64,000 bases of DNA from Planctomycetota bacterium (GTDB lineage: Bacteria; Planctomycetota; GCA-002687715). Shown one piece after another: positions 36,070 through 45,863 of this stretch. The notes below the pieces were generated by a model. It searched no databases. It was not told where the DNA came from and saw only the letters and a program-made list of their open reading frames with translations. Numbering within the stretch: position 1 is the stretch's first letter; each line of letters begins with the position of its first letter. The stretch is taken from assembly GCA_009691765.1 (NCBI GenBank), contig SIAO01000002.1:90415-154414 (forward strand), given 5' to 3'. A program made the position numbers and the translations under genes.

Positions 36070-38259
36070 TCAATGAACGAAGAGCATCTCCCGGTACTTC
36101 GGCAGAGGCCAAAGTTCATCGTCCATGCAGGCTTCCAAAGCGTCACACAGTTCGCGGACGCGTGCCATCGCAGGAACAACTTGATCACGGATGAATGCAG
36201 CCCGGCCGATGCCGTGCTCACCATGCCCCACGGAATCCACTTTGCCGGTGACCTGCTCCAGAGCCGCGTTGGCGCGGAGCAGCCCACTGACATGATTGCT
36301 GATGCTCTTCAGTAGAGCCTCCTGCGGAGCGAGATCAAGCGTGCTGTCCGCCGTCCGCGCCGCCGACACAGATGACGCCACGCGCTGCTGCATTTGCAGT
36401 GCGCTCGGCACCACCATCGTCGCAGCGATGTCCAAGCATGCTTGGGCCTCGATGGCGATGTGCTTCTCGTAATGCTCAATGGCGATGGTGGCACGCGACT
36501 CGAGTTCGCGGCGCGTGAACACGCCCATGCTCTCGAAGAGTTCGACATTCGCGGCGCACGCTGAATGCTCCAAGGCATCCACCGTGTTGCGCATGTTGGG
36601 CAAGCCGCGCTTCTCGGCTTCCACTTGCCACTCCGCGCCGTAGCCGTTGCCATTGAAGACCACGCGGTAGTGCTGCTTCAGTTCCTCTTGCACCACCTGT
36701 TGCACCGCAGCCTCGAGGCCGGACTTACGCGCCAATTCTTCGATGCGGTTGGCCATGTGACGGAACGATTCCGCCGCGATAGTGTTCAACGCGATGTTCG
36801 GGCCTGCGCACGATTGACTGGAGCCGACAGCGCGAAACTCAAACTTGTTGCCAGTGAAAGCGAAAGACGACGTGCGATTGCGATCTGTCGAATCGCGCGG
36901 CAGCGGCGGCAAGCTGGTAACGCCGAGTCGCATTGCTTGAGTGCCCTTGCGCTCTCCTTGGACCGAGCCCGCGATAAGTCCGCGACAAACTTCATCGAGC
37001 TCGCCGCCGAGATACGCCGAGATGATCGCTGGTGGCGCTTCGTTCGCTCCCAAGCGGTGATCGTTCCCAGGCGTGGCAATGGCAGCGCGCAAAAGATCTG
37101 CGTGAATGTCGACAGCACGCAAAACCGCGGTGAGCACCACGACAAAGCGCGCGTTCTGTCCTGGGTCCGTACCCGGCTCCAAGAGGTTTTCGCCAGCATC
37201 CGTGGCCATGGACCAATTGTTGTGCTTGCCGCTGCCGTTCACGCCGGCGAAAGGCTTCTCGTGCAAGAGGCACACCAACCCGTGCTGCAAAGCAGTCTTG
37301 CGCAGCACATCCATGGTGAGCATGTTGTGGTCCACCGCCACTGAAGTGCGCTCGAAGATGGGCGCGAGTTCGAACTGCCCCGGAGCCACTTCATTGTGCC
37401 GCGTCTTGACGGGCACGCCGAGACGCCAGAGCTGCTCTTCGCAATCTTCCATGTATGCAAGCACGCGATCGCTGATGGTGCCGAAGTAATGATCTTCAAG
37501 TTCTTGGCCCTTTGCGGGCCGCGCACCCATCAACGTGCGGCCGCAAGCCACGAGGTCCGGGCGCGCGACGAAGTAGCGACGGTCGATGAGGAAATATTCC
37601 TGCTCGCTACCGAGCGTCGTGAACACTTGGCGCACTTCCGTGCGGCCGAGCACATGCAACAGACGCACCGCTTCGCGCGAGAGCGCTTCGCTACTGCGCA
37701 AGAGAGGTGTTTTGGTGTCCAACGCTTCGCCAGTCCACGAACAGAAAGCCGTTGGGATGCACAGTGTTGACGAGCGAGTGCCACGCCGAATGAAAGCTGG
37801 CGAGGTTGGGTCCCACGCGGTGTAGCCACGCGCTTCAAAGGTGGAACGAATGCCCCCGCTCGGAAAAGATGAAGCATCAGGCTCGCCTTTGACCAAGGCC
37901 TTGCCACTGAACTCCACGACAGGCTGATCGCCCGAGAAGCTCAAGAACGCATCGTGTTTCTCAGCCGTGTGGCCCGTCATGGGCTGGAACCAATGCGAAA
38001 AGTGCGTTGCCCCGCGCTCCACAGCCCATTCCTTCATGGCGTTGGCCACAATGTCCGCGAGCCGCGGATCGAGAGCGGAGCCGCGATTCATCGTCTCGCA
38101 CAGCGATTCATACACCGATGCGGGAAGACGGGTGCGCATGGCGCGATCGTCGAACACATCCGAGCGAAAGAGCTCCGCCAGCGAAACGGAAGCGGCGTTG
38201 CGCGCGCCAGCTACGTGGCAAGTGGTCTGATCGATCACGACCGGTCGGCGTTCGCCCAT
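36070..38259 (-). CDS. glnN: Glutamine synthetase type III
   Basis: 729 aa, the size of GSIII (glutamate + ATP + ammonia to glutamine; cytoplasmic). GSIII landmarks are H-W-F-Q-P-M-T-G-H-T-A-E-K-H-D-A-F, the Gly-Ser-Glu-Gln-Glu-Tyr motif GSEQEYFLID, EVAPGQFELAPIFE and the ATP loop FAGVNGSGKHNNWS. The start at ATG 38259 has GAGGAG 6 nt upstream. It is monocistronic with its own terminator. It is the only nitrogen-assimilation enzyme in the window, and no PII gene is adjacent. Confidence 0.96.
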   Translation of the reverse strand: MGERRPVVIDQTTCHVAGARNAASVSLAELFRSDVFDDRAMRTRLPASVYESLCETMNRGSALDPRLADIVANAMKEWAVERGATHFSHWFQPMTGHTAEKHDAFLSFSGDQPVVEFSGKALVKGEPDASSFPSGGIRSTFEARGYTAWDPTSPAFIRRGTRSSTLCIPTAFCSWTGEALDTKTPLLRSSEALSREAVRLLHVLGRTEVRQVFTTLGSEQEYFLIDRRYFVARPDLVACGRTLMGARPAKGQELEDHYFGTISDRVLAYMEDCEEQLWRLGVPVKTRHNEVAPGQFELAPIFERTSVAVDHNMLTMDVLRKTALQHGLVCLLHEKPFAGVNGSGKHNNWSMATDAGENLLEPGTDPGQNARFVVVLTAVLRAVDIHADLLRAAIATPGNDHRLGANEAPPAIISAYLGGELDEVCRGLIAGSVQGERKGTQAMRLGVTSLPPLPRDSTDRNRTSSFAFTGNKFEFRAVGSSQSCAGPNIALNTIAAESFRHMANRIEELARKSGLEAAVQQVVQEELKQHYRVVFNGNGYGAEWQVEAEKRGLPNMRNTVDALEHSACAANVELFESMGVFTRRELESRATIAIEHYEKHIAIEAQACLDIAATMVVPSALQMQQRVASSVSAARTADSTLDLAPQEALLKSISNHVSGLLRANAALEQVTGKVDSVGHGEHGIGRAAFIRDQVVPAMARVRELCDALEACMDDELWPLPKYREMLFVH

Positions 38260-38485
38260 GAAGTACTCCTCACCTACTGCTGCCTTGTTGATGCTCACGC
38301 GCCGCGCGCACGATTCTGCGGCACAATCCACGCGCGCCATCCTATGGCGCAAGATTGTCACGGCAACCGGGGCCCCTCCACTTCGTGGCCACACACTCTG
38401 GTGCCGCCACAATTCCCGAGTCGGGCAACAACTTAGGCACGCCGCGACATCAGGCGCGCGCGCCGTCGCTGGTCACTTTGGCGGC

Positions 38486-38491
38486 TACGAT
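38486..38491 (+). promoter_or_regulatory. -10 element TACGAT, 7 nt before ATG 38499
   Basis: Its position makes ATG 38499 the start rather than the in-frame ATG 38490, which would fall inside the promoter. Confidence 0.45.
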
Positions 38492-38498
38492 GGCCGCG

Positions 38499-39407
38499 AT
38501 GCGTGTCGCTGTCACCGGTGCAGCCGGATTTCTTGGTTCGCATGTGGTGCGTCAACTGATGGCCGCCGGCCACGACGTGCGCGCCATCGTGCATCGTCGC
38601 GCCGCGACCAACACCGACACGGTGCAACTCGAGGACATCACCGCGCTGCGCGCCGAGCATCTCGCAGGCTGCGCAGTGCTGATCCACGCAGCAGCGTTTC
38701 ATGGCAATACAGTTGCCGATGCCGCACGCATGGAGCATGTGAATGTGGCGGGGACGCGCGCCGTTTTGGACGCCGCCTGCGCCGCGATCACTTTGGGACT
38801 CCGCCGCGTTGTGCATGTGAGCAGCATGGGCACTTGCACACCGCGCGCCGATCGCGGCGTTGCAACCGAAACAGACACGGTGAGCATCACACCCCGCACA
38901 ACGATGTATGTGCGCACTAAACTCGCTGCGGAAAACATGGCGCTCGCCACCGCGGGCCTCGAAGTGGTGGTGGTCAATCCTTCAGCGCTCGTGGGCGCCG
39001 GCGACACAACGCCTTCAGTAACGGGGCAGCGCATTCTTGAAGTGTTGCGCGGACGCAGGCCACGCGTGCATGAAGGCCCTGTGAACTATGTGCCCGTGAT
39101 GGACGCGGCAGCCGGCGTTCTGCTCGCAGTGGAACGCGGCCAGCATCAGCAGCGCTACCTCTTGGGCGGTGAAAACCTCGACGAAGCGGCGTTCCTTGGT
39201 TTTGTCTGCACCGCCGCTGGAATCACGCAGCCACCAGCGCCGAAGGGCAGCATCATCGATCGCTTGCTCAGGCGGCGCGATCCGATTCCCGGCAATCTGT
39301 GCATCGACGACGCGAAAGCGCAGCGCGAACTGGGATACCGCAAGACTTCGCTCGCCGTCGCTTTCGCAGCCACGATTGCAGACTTGCGCCAACGCGGCTG
39401 CGTCTGA
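38499..39407 (+). CDS. NAD-dependent epimerase/dehydratase (extended SDR)
   Basis: 302 aa. The Rossmann loop V-T-G-A-A-G-F-L-G-S-H-V (residues 5-16) has the TGxxGxxG pattern. V-L-I-H-A-A-A-F-H and V-H-V-S-S-M-G-T (active-site Ser region) follow, with the catalytic YxxxK in MYVRTKLAAEN. Specificity among sugar epimerase, dihydroflavonol-reductase-like and 3-beta-HSD-like enzymes cannot be decided. A C-terminal basic stretch (I-D-R-L-L-R-R-R-D) is present. The OPT transporter follows 34 nt later from its own promoter-like element. Confidence 0.85.
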   Translation: MRVAVTGAAGFLGSHVVRQLMAAGHDVRAIVHRRAATNTDTVQLEDITALRAEHLAGCAVLIHAAAFHGNTVADAARMEHVNVAGTRAVLDAACAAITLGLRRVVHVSSMGTCTPRADRGVATETDTVSITPRTTMYVRTKLAAENMALATAGLEVVVVNPSALVGAGDTTPSVTGQRILEVLRGRRPRVHEGPVNYVPVMDAAAGVLLAVERGQHQQRYLLGGENLDEAAFLGFVCTAAGITQPPAPKGSIIDRLLRRRDPIPGNLCIDDAKAQRELGYRKTSLAVAFAATIADLRQRGCV

Positions 39408-39428
39408 TCTTCCGCTGGCGCGCGGCCT

Positions 39429-39434
39429 TAGACT
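39429..39434 (+). promoter_or_regulatory. -10 element TAGACT, 7 nt before ATG 39442
   Basis: Spacer GCTGCTG; identical hexamer to the element before the class V aminotransferase at 60312. Confidence 0.42.
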
Positions 39435-39441
39435 GCTGCTG

Positions 39442-41265
39442 ATGAACAACCCAGCACGCCCCGCCGGAACGCTCGAGTTCACTTTCAAATCCGTCATGTG
39501 CGGATTGGTGTTCGGCGTCATGTTCGGCGCCGCCAATGCCTACCTCGGCCTCAAAGCTGGCCTCACCGTGTCGACTTCAATTCCCATCGCCGTGCTGTCG
39601 GTGATGGTGTTTCGCATGGTGGGCAGCGGCACCAGCCTCGAAGCGAACATGGCGCAGACCGTCGGCAGCGCCAGTTCTTCGCTGGCGTCAGGAACAATCT
39701 TCACCATCCCTGCGCTGTTCATGTGGGGCATTGTGCCGAGCACCACGCAAGTTGCGGCGCTTGCATTCTGCGGCGCAGTGTTGGGCATTCTCGCAATGAT
39801 TCCGCTGCGACGGCTGCTGCTCGTGCAATCCGCTGCCACGCTGCCGTACCCCGAAGGTCGTGCTTGCGCAGAAGTCATTCGAGCTGCGCAAAGTGGCGGC
39901 AGTGGCGCGCGCTGGATTGTGTTTGGCATCCTTGCAGGCGCTTTGCCCAAACTGGCCATGAGCGCTTTCGGACTCGCACCCGAGGAACTCACTCTTGGCG
40001 TGCCGGCACTTCCCAATGCCGTGCTGGCCATCAAGGTTGCTCCTGCGCTCATCGCGGTGGGTTTCATCATCGGACTGCGCAGCGCAGCAGTGATGGTGTC
40101 GGGTGCGCTCATCTCGACACTCGTGCTCATTCCACTGCTCAGCACGCTGCATCAAAGCGGTGCTGCGGATGCGGGCAGCACGCTGCCGTTGTTGACCACC
40201 AAAGTGCTGCGCGACCGTTTCTTGATTTTCATCGGCGCAGGCGCGGTGGCGGCCGCAGCCATCATCACCGTAGTGCGCACTGTGCCCACCATGGTCGCGA
40301 GCTTCGCCGCCGTCGTGCGCGGTTTGCGCGGCGGGGGCGCGCCCTCAGCGGACCGCAGTGATCGCGACTTGCCGCCCATGGCTATCGCTATCGGCATGGC
40401 CGTCATCTTCTGCATGCTCACCTTGATCCCCGGGATCTTCTCAGGCGACCTTGATGTCACTCATCGCGGTTTCGCCGCAGCGGGCGTGTTGCTGTTCGCC
40501 ATGTTGTTTGTTCCTGTTTCTTCGCGCCTCGTCGGAGTGATCGGCGTCAGTTCGAATCCCACTTCAGCCATGGCGCTCATCACGCTTGCAGGAACAGCCG
40601 CACTCTTCGCCCTTGGTGGCGACCCCAGCAAGGCCGCAGTGCTCACCGTGGGCACCGTCGTGTGCATCGCTGCATCCAAGGCTGGTGATATCTCGCAAGA
40701 TCTGAAAACGGGGCAGCTCCTCGGCGCGACGCCTGCGCTGCAACAGTTCGGACAACTCATCGCCGCAGCCGTCGCGTGCTTTGCAATTGCGGGCGTCGTC
40801 GTAGCCATCGGCAACGGGCCCGAAGGATTCGGTCCGGACGGACTCCCCGCGCCGCAAGCGCGCTTGATGAAGACCGTTATCGACGCAGTGCTCGGTGCTG
40901 AATTGCCTTGGGAAATGGTGCTGAGCGGCGCAGCCCTTGGCGGAGCAGGTGCTTTGGCCGGTTTGCCCGCATTGCCTTTTGCCTTGGGCCTGTACTTGCC
41001 GTTGGCCACGATGAGCGCTGTGTTCCTTGGCGGGTTACTGCGCGGCAAAGTCGAAGGCGAGAGCAAGAGTAGCGCTGGTGTACTGTGCGCTTCAGGCCTC
41101 GTTGCAGGCGAAGGTCTCGCTGCTGTCGGCATTGCAGGGCGCGCGTTGGCAACAGGAAGCAAACCCGCAGCAGCAGCACTGAATCTGGGCAGCATCGGCT
41201 TGGCCCTCGTGTTCCTCGCAATCACTATCGTGCTCTTGCTACGAGCGAAACGCAGCACGGCATGA
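39442..41265 (+). CDS. OPT-family oligopeptide transporter
   Basis: 607 aa with about 14-16 predicted membrane helices. The N-terminal OPT signature is V-F-G-A-A-N-A-Y-L-G-L-K-A-G-L-T-V-S-T-S-I-P (about residues 31-52). Later blocks are A-T-L-P-Y-P-E-G-R-A-C-A-E-V (residues about 132-145), A-S-K-A-G-D-I-S-Q-D-L-K-T-G and G-L-Y-L-P-L-A-T-M. Prokaryotic OPT proteins import peptides or metal chelates by proton coupling (family knowledge). The start is supported by homology at TLEFTFKSVMCG. The stop overlaps the DUF1592 gene start by 4 nt. Confidence 0.9.
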   Translation: MNNPARPAGTLEFTFKSVMCGLVFGVMFGAANAYLGLKAGLTVSTSIPIAVLSVMVFRMVGSGTSLEANMAQTVGSASSSLASGTIFTIPALFMWGIVPSTTQVAALAFCGAVLGILAMIPLRRLLLVQSAATLPYPEGRACAEVIRAAQSGGSGARWIVFGILAGALPKLAMSAFGLAPEELTLGVPALPNAVLAIKVAPALIAVGFIIGLRSAAVMVSGALISTLVLIPLLSTLHQSGAADAGSTLPLLTTKVLRDRFLIFIGAGAVAAAAIITVVRTVPTMVASFAAVVRGLRGGGAPSADRSDRDLPPMAIAIGMAVIFCMLTLIPGIFSGDLDVTHRGFAAAGVLLFAMLFVPVSSRLVGVIGVSSNPTSAMALITLAGTAALFALGGDPSKAAVLTVGTVVCIAASKAGDISQDLKTGQLLGATPALQQFGQLIAAAVACFAIAGVVVAIGNGPEGFGPDGLPAPQARLMKTVIDAVLGAELPWEMVLSGAALGGAGALAGLPALPFALGLYLPLATMSAVFLGGLLRGKVEGESKSSAGVLCASGLVAGEGLAAVGIAGRALATGSKPAAAALNLGSIGLALVFLAITIVLLLRAKRSTA

Positions 41266-43496
41266 TCTGGCGACGCAGCACACTGCTCGTGATGTTCTGC
41301 GCCACGCTTGTGGCGCAAGAAGCGTCGGCAACGCGAGAGGCACAAACCAACCTCGCGGCTCTCGTTCAACGCCACTGCGTTGAATGTCATGGGCCCGATG
41401 AACCCGATGCTGGTTTGGATTTCGCGGCCGCGCTGAAGGCCCCACGCTCCGATGCGCTCCACGGCCGCATGTGGCGCGTGCTCGCCGACAAGTCCATGCC
41501 GCCCAAGCAAGCCGACGCACTGCCGGACAACGAACGCGCCGCGCTCTTGAACGCACTGGGGACATTGCTGCAAGGTGCAGAATCGCGCCAGCCCCTCTCG
41601 CCGCGCAGACTTTCACGAGAAGAAGTGCGCCGCAGTGTGCGCGACATTTTTGGCGTGGATTTGCCCGCGGAGATGTTGCCCGAGGACGAACTCTCTTTCG
41701 GCTTCGACAATGTGGCCAATGTGCGCGCCATCGGCGGTGCTGTTGCCGAACAGATGCTGAGCGCCGCCGAAGCCTGCGCTGCTCTCGTGCTGCCCGAAGG
41801 AATCGGCGGACCAATTCCAGAGCGTCGCATCGAAGCCGAAGAAATGCGCTGCAACACTGAGTGCGGCAACGCAACGCCTTTTGTCTCGCTGTACATGAAC
41901 AGCACGTTGACGAGCACTGTGACTCTGAAACAGCCGGGGAACTATGAAATCTCTGTACGCGCTGCGGGGAAGCAAGCGGGCGACGAAGCGGCGCGCATGG
42001 TGGTGCGTGTCGCTGGCAAGAGAGTTGCGACACATGAGGTCGCCGCCGTGGCCCGCGCACCACTGGAATACACCTGCACGCTCGAGCTTGGCGCAGGCTC
42101 ACACGAAGTGGTCATCGCCTTCACCAACGATTTCTACACAGCCGCAGCGGGCACTCGCCCCGCCGCTGATCGCAACCTGCTCGTAGACGCTTTCGTGCTG
42201 CGCGGTCCGATGAATGCGGCGCCTCATGCTCCAGCGGTTGCGCTGCTCGCCGTAGACATAGGTGTCAATGCAAAACCGGAAGTGCGCGCTCGCGCTGTGC
42301 TGCACCCAGTGTTGCGTTTGCTGTGGCGTGGCGCCACTGACGAAGACGCGTTGAGCCGTCTCGGGCAACTCGTGAAAGAACGCGTGCTCGCTGGCGAACG
42401 CTTCGAAGATGGATTGCGCAGCGCGCTCATCGCCGCCATCGCTTCACCGCGCTTTTGGCTACGTCGCGAAAGTGCCTTGAGCAGCACGAAGGAGCCCCAG
42501 AGGTCTGCAGCCCTCGCAGCACGTCTCGCTTTGTTCGTATGGAACAGTGCACCGGATGCGACGTTGTTGGACGACGCGGAACGCGGCGCTCTCCGAACCA
42601 GCGAAGGCCTGCGTTCCGTTGCTACGCGCATGTTGCAAGACCCTCGTGCAGGAGCGCTCTCGCAGTGCTTTGCGCCGCAGTGGTTGGAGCTACGCAACCT
42701 CGCCGCGAGCACGCCAGACGCGCAGCTTTTCGCGAGCTTCACGCCGCAACTGCGCGCAAGTATGGCCTCCGAAGTTGTGTGCTTCTTCGAGATGGTGCGC
42801 GCCGAGAACATGCCCGCCCGTGAATTGCTGCGTGCCCGTTGGAGCTGCATCGATGCGTCTCTCGCGGCGCACTACGGAGTGCCAGCGCCGGAAAACGCCT
42901 TCGCACGCACCGAACTTCCCGAGCGTGGTGGATTGCTGGGCATGGCAGCCATGCTCACGGTCACTTCCAATCCCGGGCGCACCTCGCCGGTGAAGCGCGG
43001 ACGCTGGATTCTCGATCACTTGCTCGACTCACCGCCGGCTCCACCGCCAGCGAATGCTGGTGCCCTCGACGAACGCCCAGAAATTGCGGCGAGCTTGCCG
43101 CTGCGAGAACGGCTCACACAACATCGCCGCGATCCGTCCTGCGCTTCTTGCCACACACGCATGGACGCACTCGGTTTTGCTCTGGAGCATTTCGATGGCA
43201 TCGGTGCGTGGCGCACCGCTGACGGGCCGCACGCCATTGATAGCGCAGGAGTGCTCCCCGATGGTCGCCGCGTCGACGGTCTTGCCACGCTGAAACAAGT
43301 GTTGGTGGCTGATCGCGCTTTCTTGCGTGGCTTGCTCCGTGCGTTGTTGACAACGGCCATCGGGCGGCAATTCGGATCTGCCGATGAGCTCTTCTTGCAG
43401 CGCACTTTGGATGCGTTGCCCGCGGATCCATCCATCGCGGACTTGGTCTTGGCCGTGGTTGGCAGCCCAGTCTTCAGCGCAAGTTCAAGAGATTGA
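41262..43496 (+). CDS. DUF1587/DUF1592/DUF1588/DUF1585 planctomycete-type cytochrome protein
   Basis: 744 aa with a signal peptide (LLVMFCATLVAQEASA). The N-terminal c-type haem motif is HCVECHGPDEPDAGLDF (CxxCH), followed by a DUF1587 segment (SPRRLSREEVRRSVRDIFG), a beta-rich carbohydrate-binding-like insert (Y-E-I-S-V-R-A-A-G), DUF1595 (IAAIASPRFWLRRE), DUF1592 (LAARLALFVWNSAPDATLLD), DUF1588 (RGGLLGMAAMLTVTSNPGRT) and a second haem motif CASCH before DUF1585. Such proteins are nearly always followed by DUF1552 proteins, as here. Roles in polysaccharide or sulfatase-rich degradation are proposed, not shown. ATG 41262 overlaps the OPT stop. Confidence 0.92.
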   Translation: MIWRRSTLLVMFCATLVAQEASATREAQTNLAALVQRHCVECHGPDEPDAGLDFAAALKAPRSDALHGRMWRVLADKSMPPKQADALPDNERAALLNALGTLLQGAESRQPLSPRRLSREEVRRSVRDIFGVDLPAEMLPEDELSFGFDNVANVRAIGGAVAEQMLSAAEACAALVLPEGIGGPIPERRIEAEEMRCNTECGNATPFVSLYMNSTLTSTVTLKQPGNYEISVRAAGKQAGDEAARMVVRVAGKRVATHEVAAVARAPLEYTCTLELGAGSHEVVIAFTNDFYTAAAGTRPAADRNLLVDAFVLRGPMNAAPHAPAVALLAVDIGVNAKPEVRARAVLHPVLRLLWRGATDEDALSRLGQLVKERVLAGERFEDGLRSALIAAIASPRFWLRRESALSSTKEPQRSAALAARLALFVWNSAPDATLLDDAERGALRTSEGLRSVATRMLQDPRAGALSQCFAPQWLELRNLAASTPDAQLFASFTPQLRASMASEVVCFFEMVRAENMPARELLRARWSCIDASLAAHYGVPAPENAFARTELPERGGLLGMAAMLTVTSNPGRTSPVKRGRWILDHLLDSPPAPPPANAGALDERPEIAASLPLRERLTQHRRDPSCASCHTRMDALGFALEHFDGIGAWRTADGPHAIDSAGVLPDGRRVDGLATLKQVLVADRAFLRGLLRALLTTAIGRQFGSADELFLQRTLDALPADPSIADLVLAVVGSPVFSASSRD

Positions 43497-43530
43497 GCAC
43501 GCAGCCCGAGCTCTGTGGTACACAATCACC

Positions 43531-44856
43531 ATGAGCAGCCCCGCAAGTGGGTCCATGCTGGACAGACGCACCATGCTGCGAGCCACAGGCCTAGCGTGTG
43601 CTTTGCCGCTGCTTGAAAACATGGGCGCTGATGCCGCGGTTGCACCTGCGCGCGCGGTCTGGATCTTTCTCCCGAATGGCATGCACATGGAGCGCTGGAG
43701 GCCGGGCGCGTCGTTCGCGAAGTTGAGCCCGACCTTGGAGCCGCTCGCGGCGCACAGCAAGTCTTTGACCGTCATCACTGGGCTTGCCATCGAAGCTGGA
43801 CAAGCTGGAGCCGATGGTGCCGGTGATCACGCGCGCGCCGCCGCAACGTTTCTCACCTGTTCGCGCGCGAAAAAAACTGATGGCGCTGACATTCATGCAG
43901 GGCTGTCGGTGGATCAGCTCGCTGCGCAGAGTCTCGGCAATGCAACGCCGCTCGCGTCCCTCGAACTCGGTTGCGAACCCGGCCGCCTCGCTGGCGGCTG
44001 TGACAGCGGCTACTCCTGCGCGTATACCAACACCGTCTCGTGGTCTTCTCCCACGACGCCGTGCGCCAAAGAAACTTCACCGCGCCGCCTTTTCGAACGC
44101 CTCTTCGGAGATATGGACGCCGCGACCGATGTGCGCGCTCGGGCCTTGGCACGTGCGCGCAAACGCAGCGTGCTCGATTGGCTGAGCGAAGACACGCGAC
44201 GCCTCGCGGGCACTGTATCCGCAGCAGATCGCGCGACACTCAGTGCGTGGATGGAGGCACTGCGCGCTCTGGAACAACGCCTCGCAGCCGACGACTCTGC
44301 TCGCGTCAGCATGCCAGAACCAGAGCTGATTCTTCGCGGTTCCGGATCGCAGGCCGAGAAGATCGAGTTGATGGGGCTGTTGCTGGCGCGCGCTTTCGAA
44401 GGCGATCAAACGCGCATTGCGACGCTGATGGTCGGCAACGCCGGCAGCAATCGCGCCTACCCAGAAGTCGCGTGGAGCGACGGCCACCATGACACGTCGC
44501 ATCACGGCAAAGACCCAAAGAAGTTGGATGCCATCGCACGCATCAACGCTTGGCACATGCAACGCCTTGCCACGTTCTTGGACACGCTCGCCGCCGCGAA
44601 AGAAGGCGATGGCAGTGTGCTGGACAACACCATGGTGCTGATGGGTTGCGGCATCAGCGACGGCGATCGTCACAATCACGATGACCTTCCTGTGCTGTTG
44701 GCCGGTGGGCGCGCGCTGGGAGTACGCGGAGGACGACACATGCTGCTCGCGCGACCGACGCCGATGGCGAATCTGCATCTGGCCATGCTGCGCAAACTCG
44801 GCGTCAAGGCCCAAGCGTTCGCCGATTCCACAGAAGCGCTGCAACTCGGCGCATGA
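43531..44856 (+). CDS. DUF1552 exported protein
   Basis: 441 aa. The twin-arginine-type N-terminus is LDRRTMLRATGLACALPLLE (residues 10-29), suggesting folded Tat export. The DUF1552 core shows I-F-L-P-N-G-M-H-M-E-R-W, T-V-I-T-G-L, G-D-H-A-R-A-A-A-T-F-L-T and L-A-S-L-E-L-G-C-E. The C-terminal VLMGCGISDGDRHNHDDLPV resembles alkaline-phosphatase-type DUF1501/1552 ends. It is the partner of the DUF1592 cytochrome 34 nt upstream. A TACACAAT (43519-43526) could act as a promoter close to the ATG. Its stop overlaps the next gene by 4 nt. Confidence 0.9.
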   Translation: MSSPASGSMLDRRTMLRATGLACALPLLENMGADAAVAPARAVWIFLPNGMHMERWRPGASFAKLSPTLEPLAAHSKSLTVITGLAIEAGQAGADGAGDHARAAATFLTCSRAKKTDGADIHAGLSVDQLAAQSLGNATPLASLELGCEPGRLAGGCDSGYSCAYTNTVSWSSPTTPCAKETSPRRLFERLFGDMDAATDVRARALARARKRSVLDWLSEDTRRLAGTVSAADRATLSAWMEALRALEQRLAADDSARVSMPEPELILRGSGSQAEKIELMGLLLARAFEGDQTRIATLMVGNAGSNRAYPEVAWSDGHHDTSHHGKDPKKLDAIARINAWHMQRLATFLDTLAAAKEGDGSVLDNTMVLMGCGISDGDRHNHDDLPVLLAGGRALGVRGGRHMLLARPTPMANLHLAMLRKLGVKAQAFADSTEALQLGA

Positions 44857-45851
44857 ATTGCAGCGTTGAAATCCATGCACTCATCGCGCTGGGTCGCGCG
44901 GTGCGTGACCGCATCATTGCGAGCAGAGCGCAGGCTACAGACTGGACTAGCGTGGCCGATCACGCCGTGTCCGACTTGCAATACGGCATTGATCGCTTCA
45001 GTGAAACCGGTTTGGTGGAAGCCGTGCAACAGCACTGCGCCACGCTGGGGCCGCTGCGCTTGATGTCTGAAGGCTTGCCCGCCGCTGGCATCGCGATTGG
45101 TGTTGGCACGCCGCGTTGGCTTTTGATCCTCGATCCCATCGACGGGACTCGCGGGCTGATGCACGACAAGCGCAGCGCGTTCTTCTTGGCGGGGCTCGCG
45201 CCCGCAAACGACGCACGGCTGAGCACGCTGCGCCACGCCGTGATGCTCGAACTGCCCACCACGCGCTCCGAGCTCTCCGACATCCTTGCGGCTGATGCTG
45301 GCGGACCACTTCACGCATGGACCGACGACTTGAGGAGCGGTGTGTGCACTCCCTTCGCGCCGAAGCCAAGCCAAGCCACCGATCTGCGCCATGGTTTCGC
45401 AAGCGTCGTGCGCTTCTTCAGCGGTGCTGCCGAACGCCTCGGTGCATTCCACGATGCGCTGCTCGTCGCATTGCATCCGAGCGATGCGCAAGCGCGCCAA
45501 GATGCGTTCGAAGATCAGTACATCTCGAATGGTGGACAGATGCATGCGTTAATCACAGGGCGCGACCGTTTCATCGCCGATCTGCGGCCACTGGCTGCAG
45601 CCGCTACTGGTGTGCCGCTGCGTTGTGCGCATCCGTATGACTTGCTGGGAGTGCTGGTAGCTCGCGCTGCTGGAGTCGAAATCACGGCGCCGTCAGGCGC
45701 ACCGATAGATGCTCCGCTCGATCTCACCACACCAGTCGCATGGATTGGCTATGCCAACGCCGCGCTCCGCAGCAATGTTGAACCAGCAGTGCAACACGCG
45801 CTCGGAGTGAGTGGGCTCAGCACACCACACAACGCCTCTCCACCGCTATGA
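44853..45851 (+). CDS. Inositol-monophosphatase-family protein
   Basis: 332 aa. The FIG/IMPase metal-binding motif is LLILDPIDGTRGL (residues about 97-109). It is preceded by R-L-M-S-E-G (the usual S-E-E has Gly as its last residue) and followed late by CAHPYDLLGV, where family members have W-D-x-x-A. Phosphatase activity is therefore possible but may be altered. The function and substrate are unknown. It is translationally coupled to the DUF1552 gene (ATGA), which is unusual for an IMPase and hints at a role linked to that operon. Confidence 0.72.
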   Translation: MNCSVEIHALIALGRAVRDRIIASRAQATDWTSVADHAVSDLQYGIDRFSETGLVEAVQQHCATLGPLRLMSEGLPAAGIAIGVGTPRWLLILDPIDGTRGLMHDKRSAFFLAGLAPANDARLSTLRHAVMLELPTTRSELSDILAADAGGPLHAWTDDLRSGVCTPFAPKPSQATDLRHGFASVVRFFSGAAERLGAFHDALLVALHPSDAQARQDAFEDQYISNGGQMHALITGRDRFIADLRPLAAAATGVPLRCAHPYDLLGVLVARAAGVEITAPSGAPIDAPLDLTTPVAWIGYANAALRSNVEPAVQHALGVSGLSTPHNASPPL

Positions 45852-45852
45852 T
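45847..45852 (+). promoter_or_regulatory. -10 element TATGAT, 11 nt before ATG 45864
   Basis: It overlaps the stop codon of the IMPase-like gene. The longer spacer leaves room for a leader of about 4-5 nt. Confidence 0.4.
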
Positions 45853-45863
45853 CTCAGCCAGTC

